Source of the DNA: Labilibaculum sp. K2S
Lineage (GTDB): Bacteria > Bacteroidota > Bacteroidia > Bacteroidales > Marinifilaceae
Assembly: GCF_030372765.1 (NCBI RefSeq)
Contig: NZ_JAUCMW010000008.1
Span: 111,747-175,746 of the forward strand
Length of the DNA stretch: 64,000 bases
Reading direction: 5' to 3'
Below are positions 56,282-64,000 of the stretch, piece after piece. The notes beneath the pieces were generated by a model, which was not told the DNA's origin, did not search any database, and was given only the letters and a program-made list of their open reading frames with translations. The position numbers and the translations under genes are program-made. Within the stretch, counting starts at the first letter, position 1. Every line of letters starts with the position of its first letter.

Positions 56282-57085
56282 ATGCAAAAGCAGGGAAACA
56301 TTAGAAAAATGAGAACTGATCTTAAAGAGGTCGTTGAGTATGAGTTGCCAATAGGCGAAGATGTAATTCAAATGAATCCTTTGGTAGGTAAAAAGCTAAT
56401 ATTTAATTATTTAGGACAGATCAATTGTGTTCATTGTGGAAAGAAAACGAAGACATCTTTCTCGCAGGGATACTGCTATTCTTGTTTTACGACGCTTCCG
56501 CAGACTGATGAAAGCATTCTTCGCCCGGAGCTGGATCTCTCCTATTTGGGAATCTCCCGTGATATGGAATGGGCTAAAAAAAATGCACTTCAGCCTCATT
56601 TTGTGTATCTGGCCTATTCCGGAAATTTGAAAGTAGGAGTTACCCGGGAATCGCAGGTGCCTACCCGTTGGATGGATCAGGGAGCCAGCAAAGCCATTAA
56701 ATTGGCAAAAACACCCAATCGTCATATCGCTGGTGTGATAGAAGTAGCTCTTAAAGAGCATTTCTCGGATAAAACCAACTGGCGGGCAATGCTGAAGTTA
56801 GAACATACTAAAGGTGTTGATTTATTATCCGAAAAGAAAAAAGCTGGTGGCTTATTGCATCCTGAGTTGCAGCAATACATTTCCGGTGAGGATGAGATAT
56901 TTGAGATGATTTATCCTATGATTTCACAACCGGAAAAGATTGTCAGTTTTGGATTCGAAAAGGTGAAAGAATACTCGGGAATTTTGAAAGGAATTAAAGG
57001 ACAATATCTTATCTTTGAAGACGGAAAAGTTCTCAATATCAGAAAGCATAACGGTTACCTGGTTAGCTTGAACGTTGAGGAGTAA
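56282..57085 (+). CDS. DUF2797 domain protein
   Basis: A 267-residue protein of unknown function with a zinc-finger-like cluster near the N-terminus: NCVHCGKKTKTSF and GYCYSCF. Then come HFVYLAYSGNLKVGVTRE and RWMDQGASKAIKLAKTPNRH, which resemble the GIY-YIG nuclease fold (YLAYSG...KVGVT...R), and a conserved IAGVIEVALKEHFSDKTNWR. That fold match is my reading and no catalytic role is established. Either ATG 56282 or ATG 56309 could be the start. Likely co-transcribed with tlpA. Confidence 0.82.
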   Translation: MQKQGNIRKMRTDLKEVVEYELPIGEDVIQMNPLVGKKLIFNYLGQINCVHCGKKTKTSFSQGYCYSCFTTLPQTDESILRPELDLSYLGISRDMEWAKKNALQPHFVYLAYSGNLKVGVTRESQVPTRWMDQGASKAIKLAKTPNRHIAGVIEVALKEHFSDKTNWRAMLKLEHTKGVDLLSEKKKAGGLLHPELQQYISGEDEIFEMIYPMISQPEKIVSFGFEKVKEYSGILKGIKGQYLIFEDGKVLNIRKHNGYLVSLNVEE

Positions 57086-57174
57086 ACGAATCAGTAGTAA
57101 CTATTTACTGATAATTGGAATAAACACAAACACAATATATATTCTTTACTAATCGTAAAATTCTTAATTAAAAG

Positions 57175-58191
57175 ATGGAAAACATAGACTGGAAACAATT
57201 TGGTTTCGGTTATACTAAAACCGATTACAATGTTCGTTGTCACTTTCGTGATGGAAAATGGGGACAATTGGAAATATCTTCTTCCGATCAGGTGAATGTT
57301 CATATTGCAGCTACCGGTTTGCATTACGGACAGCAGGCATTCGAAGGTTTAAAGGCATTTAAAGGTCCTGATGGAAAAGTGAGAGTATTCCGTATGGATG
57401 AAAATGCGAAACGTATGCAAAGCTCATCTCATGGTATCATGATGGCTGAAATGCCGATTGATTTGTTTGAGGAAGCTGTAATTAAAACCATTAAATTAAA
57501 TGAGAGATGGATTCCGCCATACGAATCGGGAGCCTCTTTATACATTCGTCCGGTACTTTTCGGAAATGGAGCACAGGTAGGTGTAAATCCAGCTCCTGAA
57601 TATACGTTTGCCATATTTGTAATGCCGGTTGGGCCTTACTTTAAAGAAGGATTCAAACCAACCGATTACGTAATCTACCGTGAATACGATCGTGCAGCTC
57701 CACAAGGAACAGGAACGATTAAAGTTGGTGGTAACTATGCTTCTTCGTTAAGAGGGGGAACCCGTGCGCACAAAGAAGGATTTTCTGCTGTATTATTTTT
57801 GGATGCAAAAGAAAAAAAATACATCGATGAATGTGGTCCTGCCAACTTCTTCGGAATAAAGGACAATACTTACGTAACTCCAAAATCGAACTCTATTTTG
57901 CCATCAATCACAAACAAAAGCTTGTGCCAGATTGCTGAAGATATGGGAATGACTGTTGATCGCAGAAAAGTTACCGTTGAAGAATTAGCTGATTTTACCG
58001 AGGCTGGAGCTTGTGGTACAGCCGCTGTAATTTCTCCAATTCGTAAAATTGTTGATGCCGATAATAATGTTGACTATTTTTATGGTGATGAGGCAGGGAA
58101 GACCAGCTTAAAATTGTATGAAACACTTCGTGGAATTCAGTACGGAACTGTTGAAGACAAACACAACTGGAATACAATTATTGAATTCTAA
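57175..58191 (+). CDS. ilvE: Branched-chain amino acid aminotransferase
   Basis: PLP-dependent fold type IV enzyme that interconverts Leu/Ile/Val with their keto acids. Length 338. Seen motifs: HYGQQAFEGLKAFKGPDGK, RPVLFGNGAQVGVNPAPEY, the PLP lysine in TIKVGGNYASSLRG, and the TEAGACGTAAVISPI phosphate cup. This is the larger BCAT-II type. A 15-bp perfect terminator follows. Confidence 0.96.
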   Translation: MENIDWKQFGFGYTKTDYNVRCHFRDGKWGQLEISSSDQVNVHIAATGLHYGQQAFEGLKAFKGPDGKVRVFRMDENAKRMQSSSHGIMMAEMPIDLFEEAVIKTIKLNERWIPPYESGASLYIRPVLFGNGAQVGVNPAPEYTFAIFVMPVGPYFKEGFKPTDYVIYREYDRAAPQGTGTIKVGGNYASSLRGGTRAHKEGFSAVLFLDAKEKKYIDECGPANFFGIKDNTYVTPKSNSILPSITNKSLCQIAEDMGMTVDRRKVTVEELADFTEAGACGTAAVISPIRKIVDADNNVDYFYGDEAGKTSLKLYETLRGIQYGTVEDKHNWNTIIEF

Positions 58192-58225
58192 GCTAATGCA
58201 AATGGCATTAAGCCAGATTTTATAC

Positions 58226-58259
58226 AAAGAGGGAGTTCTGTACAGAACTCCCTCTTTTC
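58226..58259 (+). terminator. Terminator after ilvE
   Basis: 58226-58240 is fully complementary to 58243-58257 around TA, followed by a T-rich end. Confidence 0.92.
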
Positions 58260-58333
58260 TCATTGTAAGGTGAGAATTTAGGATTTATAATTATTATAAA
58301 AAAGTGTTCAATTTTTCGAAAAAGATCAAACGG

Positions 58334-59557
58334 TTATGCATTCACTTTATTATTCATCAACATTTTAATTGATTCAGCCAAACGCTGTACTCCAATTCTA
58401 CTGTGCTCTTCATCAACATACGAAAAGTTAATTCTCATTGTATTTTTCCCGCTTCCATCGCAATGAAAGGCAGATCCCAATACAAAGGCCACATTTTTCT
58501 GAATGGCAATTTCAAACAGATCTTTGGCATCCATATCTTCCGGTAAGTTAAGAAAAAGAAACAAACCACCTTCTGGTTTTGTCCAGGTAACACCTTTTGG
58601 CATAAATTCTTCGAAAGCGTCAAGCATAACATCACGTTTGCGGTGATACATCTCAATTATGGTTTTTAAATTCTTATCAAACAGTCCTTTTTCCAGATAT
58701 TTAGCAGCAATTTTTTGAACAAAAGGAGACGTGCACAAATCCGTAGATTGTTTCGCTTTCACAAAGTTGTCGATGATTGCCTCATGAGCGATTACCCAGC
58801 CAATTCTAAATCCGGGAACAAATATTTTAGAGAAGGTTCCAAGTGCAATTACATGTCCTGAATTATCAAGTTCGAACATCATTTTTTGATCCTTTCCTTC
58901 GAATCGTAATTCTTTGTAGGGACTATCTTCAATTATAAGGATATTGTATTTTTTGGCTATTGTTATGATTTCAAGTCTTCTGGATTCAGGCATTGTGATT
59001 CCTGCAGGGTTTTGAAAATCAGGAATTACATATATGAATTTTGGTAGTTTACCTTCTTCCAGCATTTTTGCCAGAGTTTTCTCTAATAAATCGGAACGCA
59101 TTCCAAATTCATCGAATTTGATTCCGACGGGAGTGGCTCCGTAGCTCGAAAAAGCACCTAGTCCACCTAAATAGCTGGGTAATCCGCAAATAAAATGATC
59201 TCCTCGGTTCAGAAAAATTTTACCTGCTAGGTCGAGTCCTTGTTGCGAAGAGGTAAGAATCACCAGATTATCTGAAGAGATAGTTAATCCTTGCTTCTGA
59301 TATCTTTCAGTTAAAATCTCACGAAGTTTTGTATCTCCTTCGGTAGCTCCATACTGCAGGGCGGCATCTCCATCTTCTTCTAAAACTTCAATGCTGATTT
59401 GTTTTAGTTCTTCGATAGGAAAGGTGTTGGGAGCAGGAAGTCCCCCGGCAAAAGAGATAATTTCCGGTTTCTGTGTCAACTTTAACAATTCTCTGATAAC
59501 AGATCGTTTCATGCTTTTCGCACTATCAGAAAGAATGTCTTCAAGATTTGTAATCAT
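58334..59557 (-). CDS. PLP-dependent aminotransferase (class I/II, 2-aminoadipate or aromatic type)
   Basis: Fold type I transaminase, 407 residues. ISFAGGLPAPNTFP at the N-terminus, QYGATEGDTKLREIL, the PDFQNPAGITM block and the PLP lysine in LGTFSKIFVPGFRIGW place it with LysN/Aro8-like enzymes that have no GntR domain. Substrate may be 2-aminoadipate, aromatic or branched amino acids. It is on the minus strand, facing ilvE; no lysine pathway genes are nearby. Confidence 0.9.
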   Translation of the reverse strand: MITNLEDILSDSAKSMKRSVIRELLKLTQKPEIISFAGGLPAPNTFPIEELKQISIEVLEEDGDAALQYGATEGDTKLREILTERYQKQGLTISSDNLVILTSSQQGLDLAGKIFLNRGDHFICGLPSYLGGLGAFSSYGATPVGIKFDEFGMRSDLLEKTLAKMLEEGKLPKFIYVIPDFQNPAGITMPESRRLEIITIAKKYNILIIEDSPYKELRFEGKDQKMMFELDNSGHVIALGTFSKIFVPGFRIGWVIAHEAIIDNFVKAKQSTDLCTSPFVQKIAAKYLEKGLFDKNLKTIIEMYHRKRDVMLDAFEEFMPKGVTWTKPEGGLFLFLNLPEDMDAKDLFEIAIQKNVAFVLGSAFHCDGSGKNTMRINFSYVDEEHSRIGVQRLAESIKMLMNNKVNA

Positions 59558-59716
59558 TATTTCCCCTTTTTAAAATGGTTTTATTTGATGAAATACTCAA
59601 GGAGTATCATACTATTAAATTTACGTTTTTTAAGGGGAAAAGCAATTAAATCGAAAACAAAAAAGGCTTTTTTGATTGTAATTTATAATTAATATATCTG
59701 AAAAGAGGAAAATTAA

Positions 59717-61234
59717 TTAGATCAATTCCCTAAGCTTATCGAGCTGTCGTATTTTATTTACATCTCTCATGTTGCGGGCTGTTTCTGTAAAATATTGATG
59801 ATTTTCGATAAATTTTATCTGAAGACGATTCCAGTCATCAATGCTTTTAATTTTACCATGCTCTTTTAGCTCCCGATACAGATTACCCGAAACAGGAATA
59901 AAGTCAGTACGACCCAGGTAATCCAAATCAGCGTCACAGATAATCATTTCCAGCTTTGTTTTGGGCTGGGGTGGAAATTTGGTATGCATGATTAGATTGG
60001 AAATTTCATTGATTTGCTGCTCAGAATAGAAATATTTTGGGAGTATGTGCCGGGCCATTTTCACACTGCACTCTTCATGCTCATTATAGGAAAGAATAAA
60101 GCCGGTGTCATGAAATAATGCGGCAGTCTTAATAATTAGCATTTCAGCATCGGAAAGACCCTCTTTCCGGCCAATTATTTCAACTTCGGTAATTACATCA
60201 ATAGTATGTTTTAAATTGTGATAATAAAGGTTCTTGGGCAGCTCATTTTCCAGTTTGGTAAGGATAACTTCTTCCAGATCATCATAGCGAAGCATCTGAA
60301 ACTGAGTCTGGAAATGCTGGTTAGGAACCAATCCTTTTAAATCGCTTGACATGTTGGGCTTGAACCCTTTAACAAAGTACATATCAATATTTCCTTTGTA
60401 CTTCACAGGCATCCTTCCTCTGTATTCACAGATAAAGAAATCTTTAATGAGCATATATGTCATGCCCGAAATATTAATTTCGCTTACCGATCCTGACGAC
60501 TCCATTCTGCTGGCCGTATTTACGGTATCGCCCCAAATATCGTAACTTACTTTTTTAGTGCCAACAACCCCGGCAATTACAGGGCCGGTGTGAACTCCAA
60601 TTCGTAATCCCCAAATGCCTTTTTTACCTGCTTTTGAGTTTATTTTCATACTTTTCATATACTGCTGAATTTCCATAGCAGCTAAAATCACTTCAATTGG
60701 GTTTGTTCTGTTTTTATTGGGAATACCACCTGCACACATGTAGGCATCACCAACTGTTTTAATTTTTTCGATATTAAATTTCTCAACGATTGTATCGAAG
60801 TGCATAAAAAACTTGTCCAATTCATCAATCAGATCTTCCGGATTCATTTGTTCAACAATTTTTGTGAATCCATGAATATCAGAGAATAAAACGGTAACCA
60901 TACGGAATCTTCGGGAGCTTACTTTTCCTGTTGATTGTAATTCTTCTGCTGTTTGCTGAGGCAATAGGTTGGAAAGAAGTTTTTCCGCTTTGTCTTTTTG
61001 CAGAATTATCTCTTGATTTTTATCGTAAAATTCATTTTCAATCTCTTTTTTCTGTTTTTTAAGTTTCCATTTGTACCATAAATGCATCAAAGCAAGAAGA
61101 AATAGCTGTAAAACAGCTAATACAATCATGTTCTCAGAAATAAAATTTAACGCGTTTTCTCTTAAAGATATAAGCAATGCCGATGTGTAATCAGTTGTAT
61201 ATAAATGTATTATATTAAGAGAGTTTAGAGTCAT
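59717..61234 (-). CDS. Class III adenylate cyclase fused to an HD domain
   Basis: Membrane signalling protein; using the frame from TTG 61282 for numbering, one hydrophobic helix (about 50-70) is followed by a coiled coil, a class III cyclase domain (125-310) and an HD domain (about 345-460). Metal ligands are Asp135 (FSDIHGFT) and Asp179 (KTVGDAYM). Lys175 and Asp248 (SYDIWGDTVN) at the base-selecting positions favour ATP over GTP, and Arg is in TASRMES. The HD part has YHNLKHTIDV, LFHDTGF (His391-Asp392) and ICDADLDYLGR. ATG 61234 or 61255 are the probable starts. Confidence 0.87.
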   Translation of the reverse strand: MTLNSLNIIHLYTTDYTSALLISLRENALNFISENMIVLAVLQLFLLALMHLWYKWKLKKQKKEIENEFYDKNQEIILQKDKAEKLLSNLLPQQTAEELQSTGKVSSRRFRMVTVLFSDIHGFTKIVEQMNPEDLIDELDKFFMHFDTIVEKFNIEKIKTVGDAYMCAGGIPNKNRTNPIEVILAAMEIQQYMKSMKINSKAGKKGIWGLRIGVHTGPVIAGVVGTKKVSYDIWGDTVNTASRMESSGSVSEINISGMTYMLIKDFFICEYRGRMPVKYKGNIDMYFVKGFKPNMSSDLKGLVPNQHFQTQFQMLRYDDLEEVILTKLENELPKNLYYHNLKHTIDVITEVEIIGRKEGLSDAEMLIIKTAALFHDTGFILSYNEHEECSVKMARHILPKYFYSEQQINEISNLIMHTKFPPQPKTKLEMIICDADLDYLGRTDFIPVSGNLYRELKEHGKIKSIDDWNRLQIKFIENHQYFTETARNMRDVNKIRQLDKLRELI

Positions 61235-61426
61235 TAGCTGCAAATTAAAACACATGGAAACAATGGTAATAAAAATAGCCAAGAATTTTTAAATAATTGT
61301 CTTAAGCTTAAATTAATAAGGAATAATATCAGACTCCGTTAAAATTTGCTAGTTTAGTAGAAAATGGCTAAATTGTAACACGGTTATGTTAAAACTATTT
61401 ACGACTATCCTCTTTTACTTTAAACT

Positions 61427-62254
61427 ATGGAAAACACTAAGAGATCAATACTTGTGGCGTGGGATTTTTCGACTGTCGCAGAGTACGCATTGGAACATGC
61501 TTTGATATTTGCTGAAAATGTTGATGCAAATGTTACATTACTGCACATTGTCAAAAAAGGTTCTCAGCTTGATGAAGCCAATGCAAAAATGGCTGAAGCA
61601 GCTACGCAAATCGAAAAAGAGAGAGGAGTTCGCCCTGAGGTGATTGTTCGCGAGGGTAGTATTTTTACATCGATTAACGATATTGCTAAAGAAATGAATT
61701 CCATGTTGGTGCTTATGGGTACTCATGGTATTAAAGGTATGCAAAAGCTTACCGGTAGCTGGGCACTGAAGGTTATTGTCGGGTCTCGTGTACCTTTTAT
61801 TGTAGTTCAAGCTCCTCCTGTTCAAAAGAAATATTCATCGGTAGTATTGCCAGTCGACTTTAAAAAGGAAAATAAGGAGAAATTAAGCTGGGCTGAATTT
61901 TTAGGAAAATTCTTTAAAGCGAAAATGCGGATTATTACGCCTAAGATTCCTGAAGGTCAGATGCTTCAGAGAACAAAGGCAAATCTTGTTTTTGCGAAAA
62001 AGTATTTGGAAAACAGAGGTATCGATTATGAAATTGATACAGCTGATGGTGGCAATGATTTTGCTATGGAGACAGTCGATTTTGCGAAAAAAATTGATGC
62101 GGATATCATTTTAATCATGACTACTAAGAACATATCGTTTCAGGACTATATGTTGGGAGCACATGAGCAGTTTGTGATTGCCAATTCGGCTCATATTCCT
62201 GTAATGTGTGTGAATCCGAGAACTGATCTGGCTAAATATGGCAGTTTTTATTAA
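61427..62254 (+). CDS. Universal stress protein, tandem UspA domains
   Basis: Cytoplasmic 275-residue protein with two UspA units. The first is complete (RSILVAWDFSTVAEYALEHA, ending LMGTHGIKGMQKL with the glycine-rich ATP-binding stretch and PFIVVQ). The second (YSSVVLPVDFKKENKEKL to HIPVMCVNP) lacks the clear glycine motif, so it may not bind nucleotide. Divergent from the cyclase-HD gene with a 192-base shared region. A terminator follows. Confidence 0.92.
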   Translation: MENTKRSILVAWDFSTVAEYALEHALIFAENVDANVTLLHIVKKGSQLDEANAKMAEAATQIEKERGVRPEVIVREGSIFTSINDIAKEMNSMLVLMGTHGIKGMQKLTGSWALKVIVGSRVPFIVVQAPPVQKKYSSVVLPVDFKKENKEKLSWAEFLGKFFKAKMRIITPKIPEGQMLQRTKANLVFAKKYLENRGIDYEIDTADGGNDFAMETVDFAKKIDADIILIMTTKNISFQDYMLGAHEQFVIANSAHIPVMCVNPRTDLAKYGSFY

Positions 62255-62281
62255 AGCATGAGTTTGAAATTTATATATTTG

Positions 62282-62312
62282 AACAACGGTTGTATGGCCG
62301 TTGTTTTTTTAT
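62282..62312 (+). terminator. Terminator after the universal stress protein gene
   Basis: AACAACGG (62282-62289) pairs with CCGTTGTT (62298-62305) and seven T residues end the structure. Confidence 0.9.
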
Positions 62313-62338
62313 ATCCTTAAATTGATAAAAAAGTAAAT

Positions 62339-62917
62339 ATGAAGCTTGTTTTTGCAACCAATAACCTAAATAAATTAAAGGAACTACAAAACCTTTTAGG
62401 AGAAGAGATTGAACTGTTAAGTCTGGCAGATATTAATTGTAATGATGAGATTCCGGAAGATTACGAAACTCTGGAAGAAAATGCAAGTCAAAAAGCCCGT
62501 TACATCTTTGATAAATTTAATGTGAATTGCTTTGCCGATGATACGGGATTGGAAATTGAATCATTAAATAATGAACCAGGTGTTTATTCTGCCCGATATG
62601 CCGGTGAAGAACGGGATGCCAAATCCAATATGAAAAAGGTTCTTAAGAATCTAAAAGGAATCGAAAATAGAAAATCAAGATTTAGAACTGTAATTTCTTT
62701 ATTGATTGATGGTAATGAGATTCAGTTTGAAGGTATTGTTGAAGGAAATATCCTTGAAAAAGAACGTGGAATTGATGGTTTTGGTTACGATCCAATTTTT
62801 GAACCAATAGGATATGATATTTCATTTGCCGAGATGGATATGACTGAAAAAAATAAGATTAGTCACAGAGGTTTTGCTGTTCGAAAATTGGTTGATTATT
62901 TGCTAGATGTTAAGTAA
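62339..62917 (+). CDS. rdgB: Non-canonical purine NTP pyrophosphatase (RdgB/HAM1)
   Basis: Removes ITP, XTP and their deoxy forms from the nucleotide pool. The 192 residues show the family blocks: KLVFATNNLNKLKELQNLL, FADDTGLEIESLNNEPGVYS with SARYAGE, the GFGYDPIFEP loop and SHRGFAVRKL. Length and order are standard. The PorZ-like gene begins 59 bases after its stop. Confidence 0.96.
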   Translation: MKLVFATNNLNKLKELQNLLGEEIELLSLADINCNDEIPEDYETLEENASQKARYIFDKFNVNCFADDTGLEIESLNNEPGVYSARYAGEERDAKSNMKKVLKNLKGIENRKSRFRTVISLLIDGNEIQFEGIVEGNILEKERGIDGFGYDPIFEPIGYDISFAEMDMTEKNKISHRGFAVRKLVDYLLDVK

Positions 62918-62976
62918 TAAGCAATTTTAGTTCCGTTAATAATTCAGATGCAGTTTTTCGCTAATATGGTATTTTG

Positions 62977-64000
62977 ATGAGACAAATCCGTTACATTTTT
63001 ATTCTTTTATTCGTATTGCTTGCCTTATGTGGTAAAAGCCAGATAAAGATTGGTGAATGGAGAGAGCATTTGCCATATCAAAAAGCGAAAAGCTTGCTTG
63101 CTGGTGGTGAAAATTTGTATTGTTTAACTGAGTCTGGTTTGTTTTCTTATTCCATAAGAGATAATGAAATAGTAGCTTATAGCAAAACAAAAGGTTTATC
63201 GGAATCGGAAATTTCAGCAATCGCGTGGGTAGAAAGTTCACAAAGTCTTTTGATTGGATATGAAAGCGGAAACTTGGATGTAATTTCAGATGGAAACATT
63301 TACAATATTTCGGATATCAAAAATTTCAACTTGGTGGAGAACAAGTCCATCAATTCGATGACTGCAAACGGTAAGTTTGTCTATTTGGGAACTGATTTTG
63401 GAATAGTGGTTATTAATTTGGATAAAATGGAAGTCGCCGATACCTATTTTATTGGTGCAGGAGGTGAAAAGTTAGTTGTTAATGACATCAAAATAAATTC
63501 ATCTGCAATATGGGTGGCAACCGATCAAGGCATTTTTAAAGCAGATTTATTTTCGGGTAATTTGGCCGATTTTAATAATTGGGAGCAAGAGCAGGGTATT
63601 TCTGAATATCAAAGAAAATGCGGGCATCTGGAAATTATTGATGGCGATGTAATTGTAAGTCGTTTAGTATCCGAAACAGCAAGTGAGTTGTATCGGTACC
63701 GTAATGAAAGCTGGTCTAACTTTTCCGGAAGTTTTTCACGTATTTATTCCATTCAAAATATCAACAATAGCCTTTGGGTAGTACAATCCGATAAAATCCG
63801 GATTTTTAATTCGAACGGTATTGAAAACGAAGTTTTGGAGTACTCGGGGATTCACGAAATGCACGATGCCTTGGTTGTTGATGGACGAACTTTTGTTGCT
63901 GATTATCAGAAATCTTTACAGGAGATAATTGGGAGTCGTGCGAATCAGATTAAACCGGATGGCCCGCTGAGTCGCAATATATCCAATATTTTTTCGGCAG
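62977..64000 (+). CDS. PorZ-like beta-propeller protein, type IX secretion (partial, 3' end outside window)
   Basis: Exported protein with signal peptide RYIFILLFVLLALCGKSQ. The visible 341 residues consist of propeller repeats with patterns such as ENLYCLTESGLFSYSI, KFVYLGTDFGIVVINL, AIWVATDQGIFKADL and NSLWVVQSDKIRIFNS. The opening IGEWREHLPYQKAKSL resembles the start of PorZ, the surface propeller of the type IX secretion attachment complex, which ends in a secretion tag outside this window. Two-component sensor propellers are the alternative. Confidence 0.75.
   Translation, partial: MRQIRYIFILLFVLLALCGKSQIKIGEWREHLPYQKAKSLLAGGENLYCLTESGLFSYSIRDNEIVAYSKTKGLSESEISAIAWVESSQSLLIGYESGNLDVISDGNIYNISDIKNFNLVENKSINSMTANGKFVYLGTDFGIVVINLDKMEVADTYFIGAGGEKLVVNDIKINSSAIWVATDQGIFKADLFSGNLADFNNWEQEQGISEYQRKCGHLEIIDGDVIVSRLVSETASELYRYRNESWSNFSGSFSRIYSIQNINNSLWVVQSDKIRIFNSNGIENEVLEYSGIHEMHDALVVDGRTFVADYQKSLQEIIGSRANQIKPDGPLSRNISNIFSA

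Overview
The window is ordinary chromosomal DNA from an AT-rich member of the Bacteroidota. Support comes from TAnnTTTG-type promoters, weak Shine-Dalgarno sequences, several TTG starts, a DUF4271-HemD pair, an AtpB with a long exported N-terminus, and a PorZ-like type IX secretion propeller at the right edge. Gene content suggests a marine order such as Marinilabiliales, but this placement is an inference from memory. I saw no tRNA, rRNA, CRISPR array, prophage or insertion sequence.

Layout. 1-5150 (minus strand): S41 protease (cut by the left edge), YidD, RnpA, HemD, a DUF4271 membrane protein and an e(P4) acid phosphatase lipoprotein. 5320-10996: ECF sigma factor, membrane anti-sigma candidate, outer-membrane barrel, TPR histidine kinase, peptidase E. 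11125-19109: AAE-type transporter, ExoIII, RsgA, MnmH, histidine kinase, YceD-L32, FabH. 19403-25962: bactofilin and the ATP synthase genes atpZ, a small membrane gene, atpB-E-F-H-A-G. A Na/Pi cotransporter, an MMPL exporter and a polyprenyl synthase come next, then the detached atpD-atpC pair at 32165-34013.

34229-44704 is mostly cell envelope: GT9, a secreted glutathione peroxidase, nucleotide-sugar epimerase, a GT2/LAB_N/GT39 lipid-sugar operon, and an LtaS-like sulfatase-fold enzyme next to a two-component system. 44889-53923 is a patchwork of small accessory genes, including a zinc-ribbon protein, lipoproteins, an APC permease, a DJ-1 protein, PpnP, one lipoprotein without a usual start codon and one broken barrel gene. 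54194-64000 returns to metabolism and signalling: U32 protein, TlpA, DUF2797, IlvE, an aminotransferase, an adenylate cyclase-HD fusion, universal stress protein, RdgB and PorZ.

The most interesting signals are non-coding. A nested-palindrome element of about 70 bp occurs twice, 49 kb apart, and each copy ends 25-30 bases before the start of a gene for an exported protein. In addition, most junctions inside the split ATP synthase operon carry a dyad-symmetric, unrelated-looking hairpin, and two of these are built from the same AAGTACTT-type words. No clearly new multi-gene system is evident.
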